From a virus, in the IMG/VR virus record IMGVR_UViG_3300049825_000988, positions 1-28,922 of that record: a stretch of DNA of 28,922 nucleotides. One strand, given 5' to 3'. This document shows, one piece after another, positions 7,996 to 15,986 of the stretch (within the stretch, counting starts at the first letter, position 1; each line of letters starts with the position of its first letter). The notes under the pieces are model-generated. The model was not told the DNA's origin. It ran no database searches and saw nothing but the letters and a program-made list of their open reading frames with translations. The position numbers were made by a program, and so were the translations under genes.

Positions 7996-10455
7996 TCAGT
8001 GGTCGGTCGTGTGCGTAGCGAGCCCGGGTGACGTCCCGTCGCCCGCCTTCGGCATCCTTAGTTCGCGCCTCGTTGCGTCTTCCAACGCTCGCGCAATCCC
8101 AGGCCCAGCGTTAGCGATGCTCTGCGTGAGCGCTTTTAGGGCTTCTTCGGACCATTTGAGAGATTGCTGAGCGACGGCGGTCTCAACACTTCTGGACGTG
8201 CCAACGCGCGACATCCCGCGTATTTCCTCAGGGCCCTTACCAGCTTCAAGAGCTTGCATGTCGCTCCGTTGGTTTTGAATCGCGGTCCATGCTCGATCGA
8301 GCAAGTCGTAGGCTCCTTCCGCCGCGTTGGCATACGGCCGATTGGGGTTTGCTTTTGACGCGAGGGATGGCAGCGACGACGCGAGTGCTGCTCGTGCGCT
8401 TTCGGCCGTCTTCGTCGCCGCCATGATCTCGGCAGGGGTTGCCGTGGTCGAGTCGCGCGCGTTGCGTAATGCAACTTCGGCGTCGAGTGCTTGGGCGTTG
8501 AGCTCCGTCGCCTTGCTTACTTTGCCGAGCAAGCCCGCGTTGGTGAGAAAGTCGACCATCCCATTGAAGGCCATTGCGAGCCTCGTGGCGGGCCCCACCA
8601 AGCCCTCCAACATTGGCAACAGGGCGGCCCCCATTTTGCCGCCGAGTTCGTCCATCTTATTGTTGTATCGCTGCACCACGCTCATCGAGTCGCTTGTTAC
8701 TTTGTTGAGCGATTCCCTAAGGGCAGCGTCCGTTTCCATCGCGCGCGTCTGGCGATTCATCCCGTCGATGTACGCCTGTACACCGGCAGCGTTGAGCTGT
8801 TCGGGCGTCATCTTTGCGGCCTCCCCTGAGGCACGCAGCGCCTCGACCTTCGACGTGTACATCCCCGCGGCGCCCTTCACCACGGCCATGGACTTGGCGT
8901 CGCCGAAGGCCGGTGACAACTTCGTCCAGTCCCCTTTCACCTTGCCGAGCAACTTGCCGAGCATGACCACCGGATCCATGAACTTGCCATCCTTGTCGCG
9001 GAGTTGCGACTCCGGAATGCCAAGAATGCTGGCCATCCCCGCGCGACGGCTGTTCTTGGAGTACGCGTTGATGAACGCTCCGACGGCCGTTGCGGCTTGC
9101 TGCGGGCTCGCGTTCTGCGTCCTCGCCAACTGCGCAAAGCCGGTCATCTGTTTGATCGTCCCCGTTGTCCCCTTGCCTTCGGCGTTGGCAAATATCTTGC
9201 TGCCGGCGACAACTTTGGCAAGTTGGGAGGCCAAGTCCGAGATTTCGACCGCCCCCAATTTGCCCTGCATGGCAATCGTCCGCATGATCGAGATGATGGC
9301 GGGGCCCTTGTCCTCCACGTCCTTCAACTGCAATGCCACGTCTGCCGCGGCGTCTGCCATGTCGCCAAGGTCCGCACCGTAGGCTTTGGATAGACCGGCG
9401 AGTTCCATAAAGATCGGTCGAATGGTCGCGAGGTCGCCTGTCTTTTTCACGAAGCGCGTCATGCCGTCCAGCGCTGAATCCGTGGACTCCCCGAACGCGT
9501 TCGCGGCGTCCCGCGCTTCCTTGAGCAGTGTGGCGGGCGCGACGCGGGAATTGTTGTTGGCGTCGGACGCAACATATCCCGCATTCGAAAGGTTTGCGGC
9601 TCCGCGCTCCTGTTGCATCGCGCGGCCCGCGGCGCCTGCGAAGCTGAAGTCTGCGCCCATGCCGCCGAGGATGCCCGAGGCCATTTCGAACGGCTTTGAG
9701 GCAAGGCCAGCCATGCCTGACAAGCCCGCCATCCCAGCCCCAATACTGAGACCACGCATAAGCCCGCTGCCCACTTGCCTACGGAAAGCATTGCTTTCAC
9801 GGCTTGACGCTTTGCCGGCGCGCGAGGCTTCCTTCTCGGCCGTGCGGGCCGCGCGGGCGGCTTCCTTCTCGGCGGCCAGCTTGTGGGCGGCAAACTGCTT
9901 GTGCGCATTCAGGCGGGCGTCGAAGTCGGAAAGCTCCGCTTTGGCCGCGCGCTGCCGCGCGGCGTGCATTTCGTTGTCGTGCTTGATCTTGTCGGAAACG
10001 AGCCCCGCGTGCGCTTTGCTCTGCGCTGCAACTTGAGAGGCTTTGCCCTTCTCGAACTGTTTGATGCTGGTGGCCACCGCCGCAACCGCGGGCCCGACCT
10101 TCTTTTGCGCGGCGACTTCTTTTGCTTTGAGCGCCTTCAGGTGGGCGTCGAAGTCGGAAAGCTCCTGCTGGTAGCGCGTTTTGGTCGCAGCGTGTCCGCG
10201 GGTAAACACGGCGTTCTCCCGCGCGATGCGCTCGTTCACCGCCGCCATTTCGCGCTGCTCGCGCCGCTTCAGCGACGCGTCCAGAGCTTTCTCGGCTTTT
10301 GCGAAGGCCGACGCCTGTGCTTTCGTTCCTGCTGCCGCCGCGGCTTCGACCGATTTGACTGCGGCTTCCGCCGCGGCCTTCTGCGACTCCGCCATGAACA
10401 TGGCGTTGACGTCTTTGTCTACCGCAAGCCCGACCTTCAGCAGGATGTTGCTCAC
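7996..10455 (-). CDS. Tail tape measure protein
   Basis: 819 residues, starting at GTG 10455 behind a GAGGTGA Shine-Dalgarno sequence. Tape measure proteins set tail length and leave with the DNA. Residues about 15-220 are a long Ala/Lys/Glu coiled coil with two copies of LSDFDA(H/R)L 76 residues apart. A Gly-rich hydrophobic stretch follows (MRGLSIGAGMAGLSGMAGLA). The conserved middle contains MELAGLSKAYGADLGDMADA, then SILGIPESQLRDKDGKFMDP. The C-terminus is again helical. At roughly 1.5 angstrom per residue the length would fit a tail of about 120 nm. It follows two chaperone-like genes, the usual context. Confidence 0.92.
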   Translation of the reverse strand: MSNILLKVGLAVDKDVNAMFMAESQKAAAEAAVKSVEAAAAAGTKAQASAFAKAEKALDASLKRREQREMAAVNERIARENAVFTRGHAATKTRYQQELSDFDAHLKALKAKEVAAQKKVGPAVAAVATSIKQFEKGKASQVAAQSKAHAGLVSDKIKHDNEMHAARQRAAKAELSDFDARLNAHKQFAAHKLAAEKEAARAARTAEKEASRAGKASSRESNAFRRQVGSGLMRGLSIGAGMAGLSGMAGLASKPFEMASGILGGMGADFSFAGAAGRAMQQERGAANLSNAGYVASDANNNSRVAPATLLKEARDAANAFGESTDSALDGMTRFVKKTGDLATIRPIFMELAGLSKAYGADLGDMADAAADVALQLKDVEDKGPAIISIMRTIAMQGKLGAVEISDLASQLAKVVAGSKIFANAEGKGTTGTIKQMTGFAQLARTQNASPQQAATAVGAFINAYSKNSRRAGMASILGIPESQLRDKDGKFMDPVVMLGKLLGKVKGDWTKLSPAFGDAKSMAVVKGAAGMYTSKVEALRASGEAAKMTPEQLNAAGVQAYIDGMNRQTRAMETDAALRESLNKVTSDSMSVVQRYNNKMDELGGKMGAALLPMLEGLVGPATRLAMAFNGMVDFLTNAGLLGKVSKATELNAQALDAEVALRNARDSTTATPAEIMAATKTAESARAALASSLPSLASKANPNRPYANAAEGAYDLLDRAWTAIQNQRSDMQALEAGKGPEEIRGMSRVGTSRSVETAVAQQSLKWSEEALKALTQSIANAGPGIARALEDATRRELRMPKAGDGTSPGLATHTTDH

Positions 10456-10485
10456 GCGGTCACCTCGTGCACGCCCGGTTGTCTT

Positions 10486-11034
10486 TCAGCCAGCATCGAC
10501 CAGTTCGCCTAAACAAAACGCGAGAAGGCGTCGCACTCTCACCGCTCGCCAAGTTGGTATGACGTTGAGTCCTTTGGTCATGTTCGGCAGAAGAGCGATT
10601 TGCTCGTCGGTCGCTTCGAGCATCGCCGGGCTCGTCGAGAGCCGCAGGCGCTCCAACGCGTCGAAGATGGCGCGGACGCCTTCGATCGTAAGCGCGTGCT
10701 TCACGATGTCCTCAGGCGCTTCGCTCCAAAGCTCCGGGGGCTCGCTGACGTCGTTTGGGTCTGTGGTCCCGCGCGCCACGATGTAGCGCAAAAGGATGTC
10801 CTCCGCCGCCGCGTACCGCAACGGCTGATCTTCGACGCGCGGGAACACCTGCCACGCTTCCGCCATCGCCGCCGGCAACGCTCGCTCTGCGTCGCCGTCC
10901 GAAAGCAGCGTCAGCCCGACGCACACCGGCTCCGTCGGCGCGTCAGGCCAGGCTGGCGAGAAGGCGGACGGCGGCAAAACCATCGTGGCCAACGGAGCTT
11001 TTTGCCCCTTCGCGACCTCGCCAAAGTTCGCCAT
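10486..11034 (-). CDS. Putative tail assembly chaperone, second of two
   Basis: 182 residues from ATG 11034; a GTG one codon upstream at 11037 is an equally possible start. An AAGGGGAT sequence precedes it and its ATG overlaps the previous stop as TGATG. The N-terminus (MANFGEVAKGQKAPLATMVL) resembles that of the preceding gene (MGTFSDVAQGAFARRTISVV). The rest is helical, with DQPLRYAAAEDILLRYIVAR and a segment EDIVKHALTIEGVRAIFDAL. The spot between tube and tape measure, right before the tape measure, is that of tail assembly chaperones. No frameshift is needed to make it. Confidence 0.55.
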   Translation of the reverse strand: MANFGEVAKGQKAPLATMVLPPSAFSPAWPDAPTEPVCVGLTLLSDGDAERALPAAMAEAWQVFPRVEDQPLRYAAAEDILLRYIVARGTTDPNDVSEPPELWSEAPEDIVKHALTIEGVRAIFDALERLRLSTSPAMLEATDEQIALLPNMTKGLNVIPTWRAVRVRRLLAFCLGELVDAG

Positions 11035-11663
11035 CACGCATCCCCTTCATCGGGCTCGTCCTGTTCCTGCGTCTCCGGTTGAAGCTCTGTGTTTATATGC
11101 GTCGTACTCTCCGGAGAAGTAGAACCAAAGTGCGATTTGCGATCGAGTAAGTCGATATACAGGTTCGCCAAAGTACGCGTGAAGAGCCACCGCATGGACG
11201 GCTCCAATTCGGCAAAAGGGTCGATATCCCCCTCCCCGATCTTTCGGATGCGCTCCATCAACGCGTCATCGCTGACGATGTTGCGGTAGGGCGCGTTCTC
11301 GGCCTGCCATATCTCCTGATGCTCGGCGAGGTACGCAAGATGCGCCCGCGTCAGCACGCGTGACGACAGGATTTGTTCCGCACCCCCATCGAAGAACGGA
11401 CGCGGCTCTTCGCGCGGCGACTTGGCGTCCACGCACGCCATCACGCACGTGTGGAGCCAACGTCCGTATTCGTAGAGTGGATCTCCGTCGCGCGGATCGG
11501 TGAGCCCGCGCGCCTTGGCGAACTCGCGCGCCTTTCGCAAAAGCTCCGCCTCTTCGTGAGGGCCTAGCACCCTCACGTCCAGGCTCACATCGGCAGATCC
11601 GATGACAACGGAGATAGTTCGTCGAGCAAATGCCCCTTGCGCGACGTCAGAAAATGTTCCCAT
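11034..11663 (-). CDS. Putative tail assembly chaperone, first of two (Mu gp41 position)
   Basis: 209 residues. The beta-rich N-terminus (RTISVVIGSADVSLDVRVLG) leads into a helical body (HEEAELLRKAREFAKARGLT, then DDALMERIRKIGEGDIDPFA) and an acidic, Gln/Glu-rich C-terminal tail (ETQEQDEPDEGDA). This layout and its place just after the tube gene match tail assembly chaperones, which coat the tape measure until the tube polymerises. The gap to the tube gene is three bases. In many phages a -1 frameshift extends this protein; here I see no slippery heptamer in the only short region where a shift could lead into the next frame. Confidence 0.6.
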   Translation of the reverse strand: MGTFSDVAQGAFARRTISVVIGSADVSLDVRVLGPHEEAELLRKAREFAKARGLTDPRDGDPLYEYGRWLHTCVMACVDAKSPREEPRPFFDGGAEQILSSRVLTRAHLAYLAEHQEIWQAENAPYRNIVSDDALMERIRKIGEGDIDPFAELEPSMRWLFTRTLANLYIDLLDRKSHFGSTSPESTTHINTELQPETQEQDEPDEGDA

Positions 11664-11666
11664 TCG

Positions 11667-12044
11667 TCACACAATAACCGGAATGCCGCCCTCGAACTGC
11701 CCCGTGCCGCTGGCCACGCCGCTTTCCGTGTTGGACGTAAACTCCAACGACACGATCGCCATCTCCGCCGAGACGACTTTGCCGCCGATGAACAGCTTGA
11801 TCGTGACGTTTTCTTGCAAAAGGTGCTTCGTTTGCAACTGAGTGATGAAGTCCGAGCCTCCCGTGGGAGTGATCTCCGTGAGCGACAACTTCACTTGCAG
11901 GGCGCCCTTGGAGTGAGCCAGGTAGCCCTCTTGCCCAAACACTGCCGTTCGCCCCGCGGGGATCGACAGCGATTGCTGATTCACCGTAAACGCCTTTGTG
12001 CTTCCGAAATAGATCGCGAACGCACGTACGTCGGGCATAGCCAT
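11667..12044 (-). CDS. Tail tube protein (Mu gpM-like)
   Basis: 125 residues, of normal size for a myovirus tube protein. It is strand-rich, with AFAIYFGSTKAFTVNQQSLS, then ALQVKLSLTEITPTGGSDFI, then ENVTIKLFIGGKVVSAEMAI, and a closing GTGQFEGGIPVIV. Tube proteins form hexameric rings inside the sheath and have this all-beta pattern with one short helix. It directly follows the sheath gene and precedes the chaperone candidates, as in Mu and P2. The start is ATG 12044; the nearest purine-rich sequence (AAAGGAAAG) is about 16 bases upstream, farther than usual. Confidence 0.85.
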   Translation of the reverse strand: MAMPDVRAFAIYFGSTKAFTVNQQSLSIPAGRTAVFGQEGYLAHSKGALQVKLSLTEITPTGGSDFITQLQTKHLLQENVTIKLFIGGKVVSAEMAIVSLEFTSNTESGVASGTGQFEGGIPVIV

Positions 12045-12079
12045 GTTTAGTTACCGTCTTTCCTTTTGAATGGTGCGGT

Positions 12080-13600
12080 TCATGGCCCGGTTTGCCGAAC
12101 GATCTGGCGGATCTGGTGCTGGACTCTCGACACCACGAGCGGCACCAGTGACTCGATTGCCTTGGCTGGCTTGTTGAATTGCGACTGCGGAGGATTGGCA
12201 TCCGGGTTCTCAATCCATCCCGAGTTGAACCAAGCCTTCATTCTGGCGTAGACGGCCGTGTTCCAAAGCCGCGGGTACCCCACGTTGACCGGCGGGTCTG
12301 CTTCGCCCGGGAGTGGATCTGCTCTGACGTACTTGTTGCCCGGCCGAAACTCCGTCTCGTAGAGGAGTTTCAGATCGAGCATGGCATAGTCCGTCATGAC
12401 CGCATCGCCGATGTCGATGGTTCGGAAGTCCGGCGTCCCGCCCACTCCGCCAAGCAACGAATAGCTCGTGATGGACCGCACCACGTGAGCCTCGCCGTTG
12501 TAGCTGGTGATCGGCGTGACACCGCTGTTCAGTGCCGCGTTTTGCTCGCTGTCGAGCGGAGCATCGTCCGCCCACGCGTGGGGCGGAATGCCGGGCAGCA
12601 AGAGACCGTCGTAGTCCGGGACCGGATCGGCGCCTTCCGTGGTCGCGCGCACCGCCGCTTTGACGGCCGCAACCACCGCGGGATGAATGTCCGCGTTGCG
12701 CATCCAAAGAAGCTGCGCGCGCTGGTGGTTCATCGTCACCGTCGCCAACGTTTGCGACGACGGGAGCGTGCCCGAGAAGCCGTAGACAAGCTGCTCAAGC
12801 TTGAGCGTCAGCATGTCTGCTTTCGTGTTCACGTGCGTCTCAAGCAACGCGACGTTCACGGCTTCGTTGGTCGACGAAGCAATGCGCGCGTAGCGCTGGT
12901 TGAGCAGCTTGGTCAGGAGCGTTGTAACGTCCGCGGTCCCGACGCCCGTACCGCCCGCGCCAGCTCGCACGCGGTCACCGCCGAGGGCCGCAGAGCCCGT
13001 CACCGTGATGGTCACGCCGGGCGCCAAGCGGCTCTTGTCGACCTGGATGATCCAGTCCTTGCCGACGTCGCCAACGTTCGCGCACGTCAGCGTCAACGTG
13101 TCGGTGCCGGAGACGTAGACCGCCGTGAACGGGCACCTCGCGTCCGCTTGGATTTTCGTCTCCATGTCGGCGCCGATGGCGTCCACCGTCGATGTCGAGG
13201 TGATCACTCCGCGGTACTCAATGCCCGCGATCCGGATGATCCACTCCCCCGAACCCGTGGGCGTGCCCGCCAGGAGCATGGTCACGGTCGCCGCCGTGGC
13301 CCCGCCAGGGTTCGCGTACGGCGCGACGAAGTGTCGGCTCGTGGGAGCGGCGCGAAGCCCCTTACGGGCCATCCAGCCGAGCAACGATCGGGCGCCGACC
13401 TTCGAGTCGATCTCTTCCTCGTCGAAGACTTCGACAATGTCTTGGTCCGCCGTCAGGCTGCCCGCCGATGTCTTGGGGCCGATATAGAGCACGTACAACG
13501 GCAAATCGGACGCGGAGAGGGCCCCTGCCGAGAAGACGATTTTGCCAATGAACTTCGGGACTTTGTAGGTGGGGTCGAGCCCCGTGAACTGGAACGCCAT
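12080..13600 (-). CDS. Contractile tail sheath protein (Mu gpL-like)
   Basis: 506 residues, close to Mu gpL. The sheath contracts to drive the tube through the envelope. The N-terminal part contains LSASDLPLYVLYIGPKTSAG. An inserted beta domain at about residues 120-230 (Gly, Thr and Val-rich; EWIIRIAGIEYRGVITSTST) is the variable outer domain. The conserved C-terminal half has YDGLLLPGIPPHAWADDAPL, then AALNSGVTPITSYNGEAHVV and VRSITSYSLL, which is the typical sheath core. It has the strongest Shine-Dalgarno sequence I noticed among the structural genes (AGGAGG), consistent with high expression. Confidence 0.92.
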   Translation of the reverse strand: MAFQFTGLDPTYKVPKFIGKIVFSAGALSASDLPLYVLYIGPKTSAGSLTADQDIVEVFDEEEIDSKVGARSLLGWMARKGLRAAPTSRHFVAPYANPGGATAATVTMLLAGTPTGSGEWIIRIAGIEYRGVITSTSTVDAIGADMETKIQADARCPFTAVYVSGTDTLTLTCANVGDVGKDWIIQVDKSRLAPGVTITVTGSAALGGDRVRAGAGGTGVGTADVTTLLTKLLNQRYARIASSTNEAVNVALLETHVNTKADMLTLKLEQLVYGFSGTLPSSQTLATVTMNHQRAQLLWMRNADIHPAVVAAVKAAVRATTEGADPVPDYDGLLLPGIPPHAWADDAPLDSEQNAALNSGVTPITSYNGEAHVVRSITSYSLLGGVGGTPDFRTIDIGDAVMTDYAMLDLKLLYETEFRPGNKYVRADPLPGEADPPVNVGYPRLWNTAVYARMKAWFNSGWIENPDANPPQSQFNKPAKAIESLVPLVVSRVQHQIRQIVRQTGP

Positions 13601-13606
13601 CGTGAT

Positions 13607-13612
13607 CCTCCT
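13607..13612 (-). promoter_or_regulatory. Perfect AGGAGG ribosome binding site of the sheath gene
   Basis: The plus-strand text cctcct at 13607-13612 reads AGGAGG on the coding strand, six bases before the ATG at 13600. It fixes the sheath start and suits a gene whose product is needed in hundreds of copies. Confidence 0.85.
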
Positions 13613-13615
13613 GGT

Positions 13616-13936
13616 TCAGAACCCGGCGCGAAGGCGCGCCAACACTTGCTCGGGCAGCTCAAACTCTCCCTGCGCACGCGACCATCGCCATGTGTCTTCG
13701 TCCGCCGCCAGCAACGAGCCATCCTGCAAACGACGGAGATAGTACGCCGTAAGTGGGACGCGCACGGGTTCGTCGCCGATCACAAACCGCATTTTCCCTG
13801 CGGTCCGCGTCGCTTCCACATCGACCCGCGCGCCCACATACTGATCGGCCACGCCCTCCACCATGACGGTCGCGCAAGGAGTGCCTTCGGCGTCGTGCGC
13901 CGCGTGCGGGTTGGGGACCACGGACAGTGTTTTCAT
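13616..13936 (-). CDS. Small tail/neck-region protein, Mu gp38-like (DUF2635 type)
   Basis: 106 residues. The C-terminal half contains VRVPLTAYYLRRLQDGSLLA, which resembles the short DUF2635/gp38 proteins that precede the Mu sheath gene, where a V-P-x-x-x-Y-W-x-R-R-x-x-D-G-D pattern is typical. The N-terminal half is an additional beta-stranded segment (GVADQYVGARVDVEATRTAG). It lies immediately before the sheath gene, exactly the gp38 position. An AAGG sequence precedes ATG 13936. The function of the family is not known to me. Confidence 0.6.
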   Translation of the reverse strand: MKTLSVVPNPHAAHDAEGTPCATVMVEGVADQYVGARVDVEATRTAGKMRFVIGDEPVRVPLTAYYLRRLQDGSLLAADEDTWRWSRAQGEFELPEQVLARLRAGF

Positions 13937-13946
13937 TTGTCAGCCT

Positions 13947-14690
13947 TCAGTTGGGATCGAAGTCAAAACGACCGGTCCCCACGGTCAGTGGCGCCGGTAG
14001 GGTCGGCGGCTCCGCGGGCGACTGCAATGTCGTCTGCGCGTAGGCGACCTCGGGATATTTTGCCGGGTCCTCGACCAAGAGTTCCTCGACCATCAGTCTG
14101 AAGTCGACCGCTTCAAACACGCGGTTCGCGGCGGCGCCTTCCATGTTGATGGTCATGGTCTGGCGGCTCATCTCGGCCAGTTGGAGCTTCCAAAGCTTGG
14201 CTCGTCCATAAAGGAAAGTGCCAAGCGTGTCGGCCATCGGATCTGTATCCCCTGACAGTATCCATCCTGGCGTCCGCCCGCGCTCGATCGCGATGTCGAG
14301 CGCCGCATGAAATGATGCGCAGACAGGTTCCCAGATCCGCTTTCGTTCCTGGCTGTTCGCCATGAAGGGGACCCATCGCAACGTCAGTTCGCTTGCCCGG
14401 ATCCGAAAGCCCAAGGCCTTCCAAATGGGCGAGCCGTAGGTGCCGCGCCACAAGTAGAGCGCCGGAGTCGTGACTTCGCGAAAGGCTTGCGCTCCTGGAT
14501 TGTGCGCGAACGTCCGTTTCACAATCGCTTGATTGCCGATGTTCCCCGAAACGCTGTTCCAGACGTCTTTGCAGTCATGGGTCAGTACGCCTTCGAAAAA
14601 CAGCAGCAGGGTATCCAGTAACGGATCGCCTTGCGCCGTCCCCTCTTCGGGGGTCGGCACCGGCAGTCCGATATCGCCGTAGCGGTCCAT
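13947..14690 (-). CDS. Putative neck / tail terminator protein (Mu gp37 position)
   Basis: 247 residues from ATG 14690, whose first base is the last base of the upstream TGA and which is preceded by a purine-rich GGGGAAGGG. The frame stays open to 14777, but that extension is basic and overlaps the previous gene. Residues about 15-110 are helical then stranded (DPLLDTLLLFFEGVLTHDCK; ALYLWRGTYGSPIWKALGFR), and the end is Pro-rich. In Mu gp37 lies here, between the connector genes and gp38, and is a tail-completion type protein. At 247 residues it is longer than Mu gp37. Assignment rests on position. Confidence 0.5.
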   Translation of the reverse strand: MDRYGDIGLPVPTPEEGTAQGDPLLDTLLLFFEGVLTHDCKDVWNSVSGNIGNQAIVKRTFAHNPGAQAFREVTTPALYLWRGTYGSPIWKALGFRIRASELTLRWVPFMANSQERKRIWEPVCASFHAALDIAIERGRTPGWILSGDTDPMADTLGTFLYGRAKLWKLQLAEMSRQTMTINMEGAAANRVFEAVDFRLMVEELLVEDPAKYPEVAYAQTTLQSPAEPPTLPAPLTVGTGRFDFDPN

Positions 14691-15241
14691 CAGACGCCCT
14701 TCCCCCACCGTCGTCGAAAGATTTGCTGCGCTTCGTCGAACAACAGGCCAACGCCGAGGGTCATTCGAACGGTGCACACGTTGAGCGCGTGGCGTGTGAA
14801 GTTCACCCCCGTCGAACCGGGGTGATGCACCTTGGTCCGAAAGACGTCTTCGCCATCATTGCCAACCCAGTGCAGCTTTTTCCTGACAGCTCCCGCTCGG
14901 CGACGTGTCTGCGACTCACGCACGGGCCCGTGAAAGCCAGTTGCCGCCTTCGGCTGGATCCAGTGGGGGCGAGCCCCGCCATCCACAATGCTGGCGTACT
15001 TGACGGGCCAGGACATGCCTCCGTCCGCGCGCCCTCGCATCGCGCGCACGGGCAACGCTGTTCCCTTGGACTCCAGCTTTCCGGTGTCGACGGGAATGTG
15101 GGGGGTCGCGGCGGCCACGCCGTTTCGCGTCGCTTCGGCGACAATGCGCGGCAAGCCCGCGTCAATGCGTTCCGCAAACGCTTGCATGTCCCGCTGGAAG
15201 TTGGACATGTCCACCTTCGCCGTGAAGTTGAACTTCGTCAT
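14690..15241 (-). CDS. HK97 gp10-like neck/tail completion protein
   Basis: 183 residues. I chose ATG 15241, one base after the stop of the previous gene; the longer open frame up to 15427 adds 62 Arg/Pro-rich residues that read through that gene. The protein has the HK97 gp10 pattern: an N-terminal helix, then ATPHIPVDTGKLESKGTALP at about residues 45-64 (the PVDTGxL motif), then the KYASIVDGGARPHW segment at 81-94, and near the end KVHHPGSTGVNFTRHAL. Such proteins sit at the head-tail joint. Mu has its gpG family protein elsewhere, so this gene is a mosaic element. Confidence 0.7.
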   Translation of the reverse strand: MTKFNFTAKVDMSNFQRDMQAFAERIDAGLPRIVAEATRNGVAAATPHIPVDTGKLESKGTALPVRAMRGRADGGMSWPVKYASIVDGGARPHWIQPKAATGFHGPVRESQTRRRAGAVRKKLHWVGNDGEDVFRTKVHHPGSTGVNFTRHALNVCTVRMTLGVGLLFDEAQQIFRRRWGKGV

Positions 15242-15242
15242 T

Positions 15243-15725
15243 TCAGCAGCCCTCCCGCCAAAACTCATCGCTCGGCGTGCCGCACGACGTACCTTCAAAG
15301 TCGACGGGGATCGCCGCGGAGGCGCCGGGCGCCGCGGTCGGGGGCGACACGGCGGAGGTCGGGTTGGGTTGCGCCTTGCTGCCGCGCTGCAACCCCTCGG
15401 CGATGGCTTTGCCCGTGGTCCTGGCATCCGTCATCAGCCGTTCACCCATGTCGCGCACGTACGCGTCGCCGCGCATCATCGCGCGAGCCTTGGCGAAGTC
15501 GAGTTGCAGCGCCCAAATCTCATCGGTCAATGGCGAGTCGACGTCAGTCACCTCGCCGTCGTAGCCAAGTAGGGTGTACCGCTTCACGTCGGCACGGGCA
15601 GCGCGGAGGATGAGGGTGACCGCATCCACGTTCACGATGTCCGTGCCGGTGTCCGCAAAAATGGCGATAAACGTGCTCGCGCCAAGCGCGTGCTCTAAGT
15701 CCAGAGCTGTCACGTCGACCGCCAT
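15243..15725 (-). CDS. Head-tail connector, Mu gp36-like (DUF1320-type position)
   Basis: 160 residues. The helical N-terminal two thirds (DAVTLILRAARADVKRYTLL, then SPLTDEIWALQLDFAKARAM) resemble the small adaptor proteins (gp36, HK97 gp6) that sit under the portal. The C-terminal 50 residues are Ala/Pro-rich and end with two cysteines (EGTSCGTPSDEFWREGC). It lies after the gp35-like gene and before the HK97 gp10-like gene, matching Mu order up to that point. The leader before its ATG resembles that of the capsid gene (AGTAAACGAC in both). Confidence 0.6.
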   Translation of the reverse strand: MAVDVTALDLEHALGASTFIAIFADTGTDIVNVDAVTLILRAARADVKRYTLLGYDGEVTDVDSPLTDEIWALQLDFAKARAMMRGDAYVRDMGERLMTDARTTGKAIAEGLQRGSKAQPNPTSAVSPPTAAPGASAAIPVDFEGTSCGTPSDEFWREGC

Positions 15726-15731
15726 CGTCGT

Positions 15732-15986
15732 TTACTTCTTGTCGCTCGCCGCAACAGCAGCGACGGGTTCCGCCTTCGCCGCAACAGCAGCGACGGGTTC
15801 CGCCTTCGCCGCAACAGCAGCGACGGGTTCCGCCTTCGCCGCGACGCGGCGACAGAGCAGAGCGGTGCAGCTTTCGAGCACCGCCGCCTCTGCTTCGGTC
15901 ACTTCCACGATCTCCGGCTCAAGGCCAAAGAACTTGCCAAGCCGGCGGTGGCCGGTGTCGCTCTTGGAGCGGACTTCGATTCTCAT
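15732..15986 (-). CDS. Mu gp35-like small head protein with Ala/Lys/Pro repeat tail
   Basis: 84 residues. The start is ATG 15986, overlapping the capsid gene's stop as TGATG; the frame is open further upstream but only as antisense to nothing useful and inside the capsid gene. The N-terminal 47 residues (IEVRSKSDTGHRRLGKFFGL, then EVTEAEAAVLESC) match the pattern of the Mu gp35 C-terminal domain (RxxGxxFxxxPxxVxVTxxExxxL). The rest is three copies of a decapeptide AKAEPVAAVA encoded by a perfect 30 bp repeat, ending in SDKK. The tail is probably flexible. It follows the major capsid gene, the gp35 position in Mu. Confidence 0.6.
   Translation of the reverse strand: MRIEVRSKSDTGHRRLGKFFGLEPEIVEVTEAEAAVLESCTALLCRRVAAKAEPVAAVAAKAEPVAAVAAKAEPVAAVAASDKK
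15751..15840. repeat. Perfect 3 x 30 bp tandem repeat inside the gp35-like gene
   Basis: Units at 15751-15780, 15781-15810 and 15811-15840 are identical and each begins gcaacagcagcgacgggttc. Ten codons per unit keep the frame. There are no spacers, so it is not a CRISPR array. Confidence 0.97.

Noticed and set aside
8327-9382. Plus-strand open frame of 351 codons
   Set aside because: It lies wholly antisense to the tape measure gene and its Ala/Ser-rich translation is a shadow.
11034-11049. Programmed -1 frameshift between the chaperone genes
   Set aside because: The downstream frame has a stop at 11047-11049, so a shift would have to occur within a few codons, and I see no X-XXY-YYZ heptamer there.
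12045-12079. The longest intergenic gap (35 bases), checked for a promoter or terminator
   Set aside because: No inverted repeat with a T run and no -35/-10 pair convincing enough to report.
12179-14101. Long plus-strand open frame of 640 codons
   Set aside because: It is antisense to the clear sheath, gp38-like and gp37-position genes; the translation is Arg/His-rich with no domain pattern. High GC leaves antisense frames open.
15242-15427. 62-residue N-terminal extension of the HK97 gp10-like protein
   Set aside because: Arg/Pro-rich read-through of the gp36-like gene; ATG 15241 follows that gene's stop by one base and begins a family-like sequence.
15751-15840. Short direct repeats resembling a CRISPR array
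   Set aside because: The units are contiguous without spacers and lie inside a coding frame.
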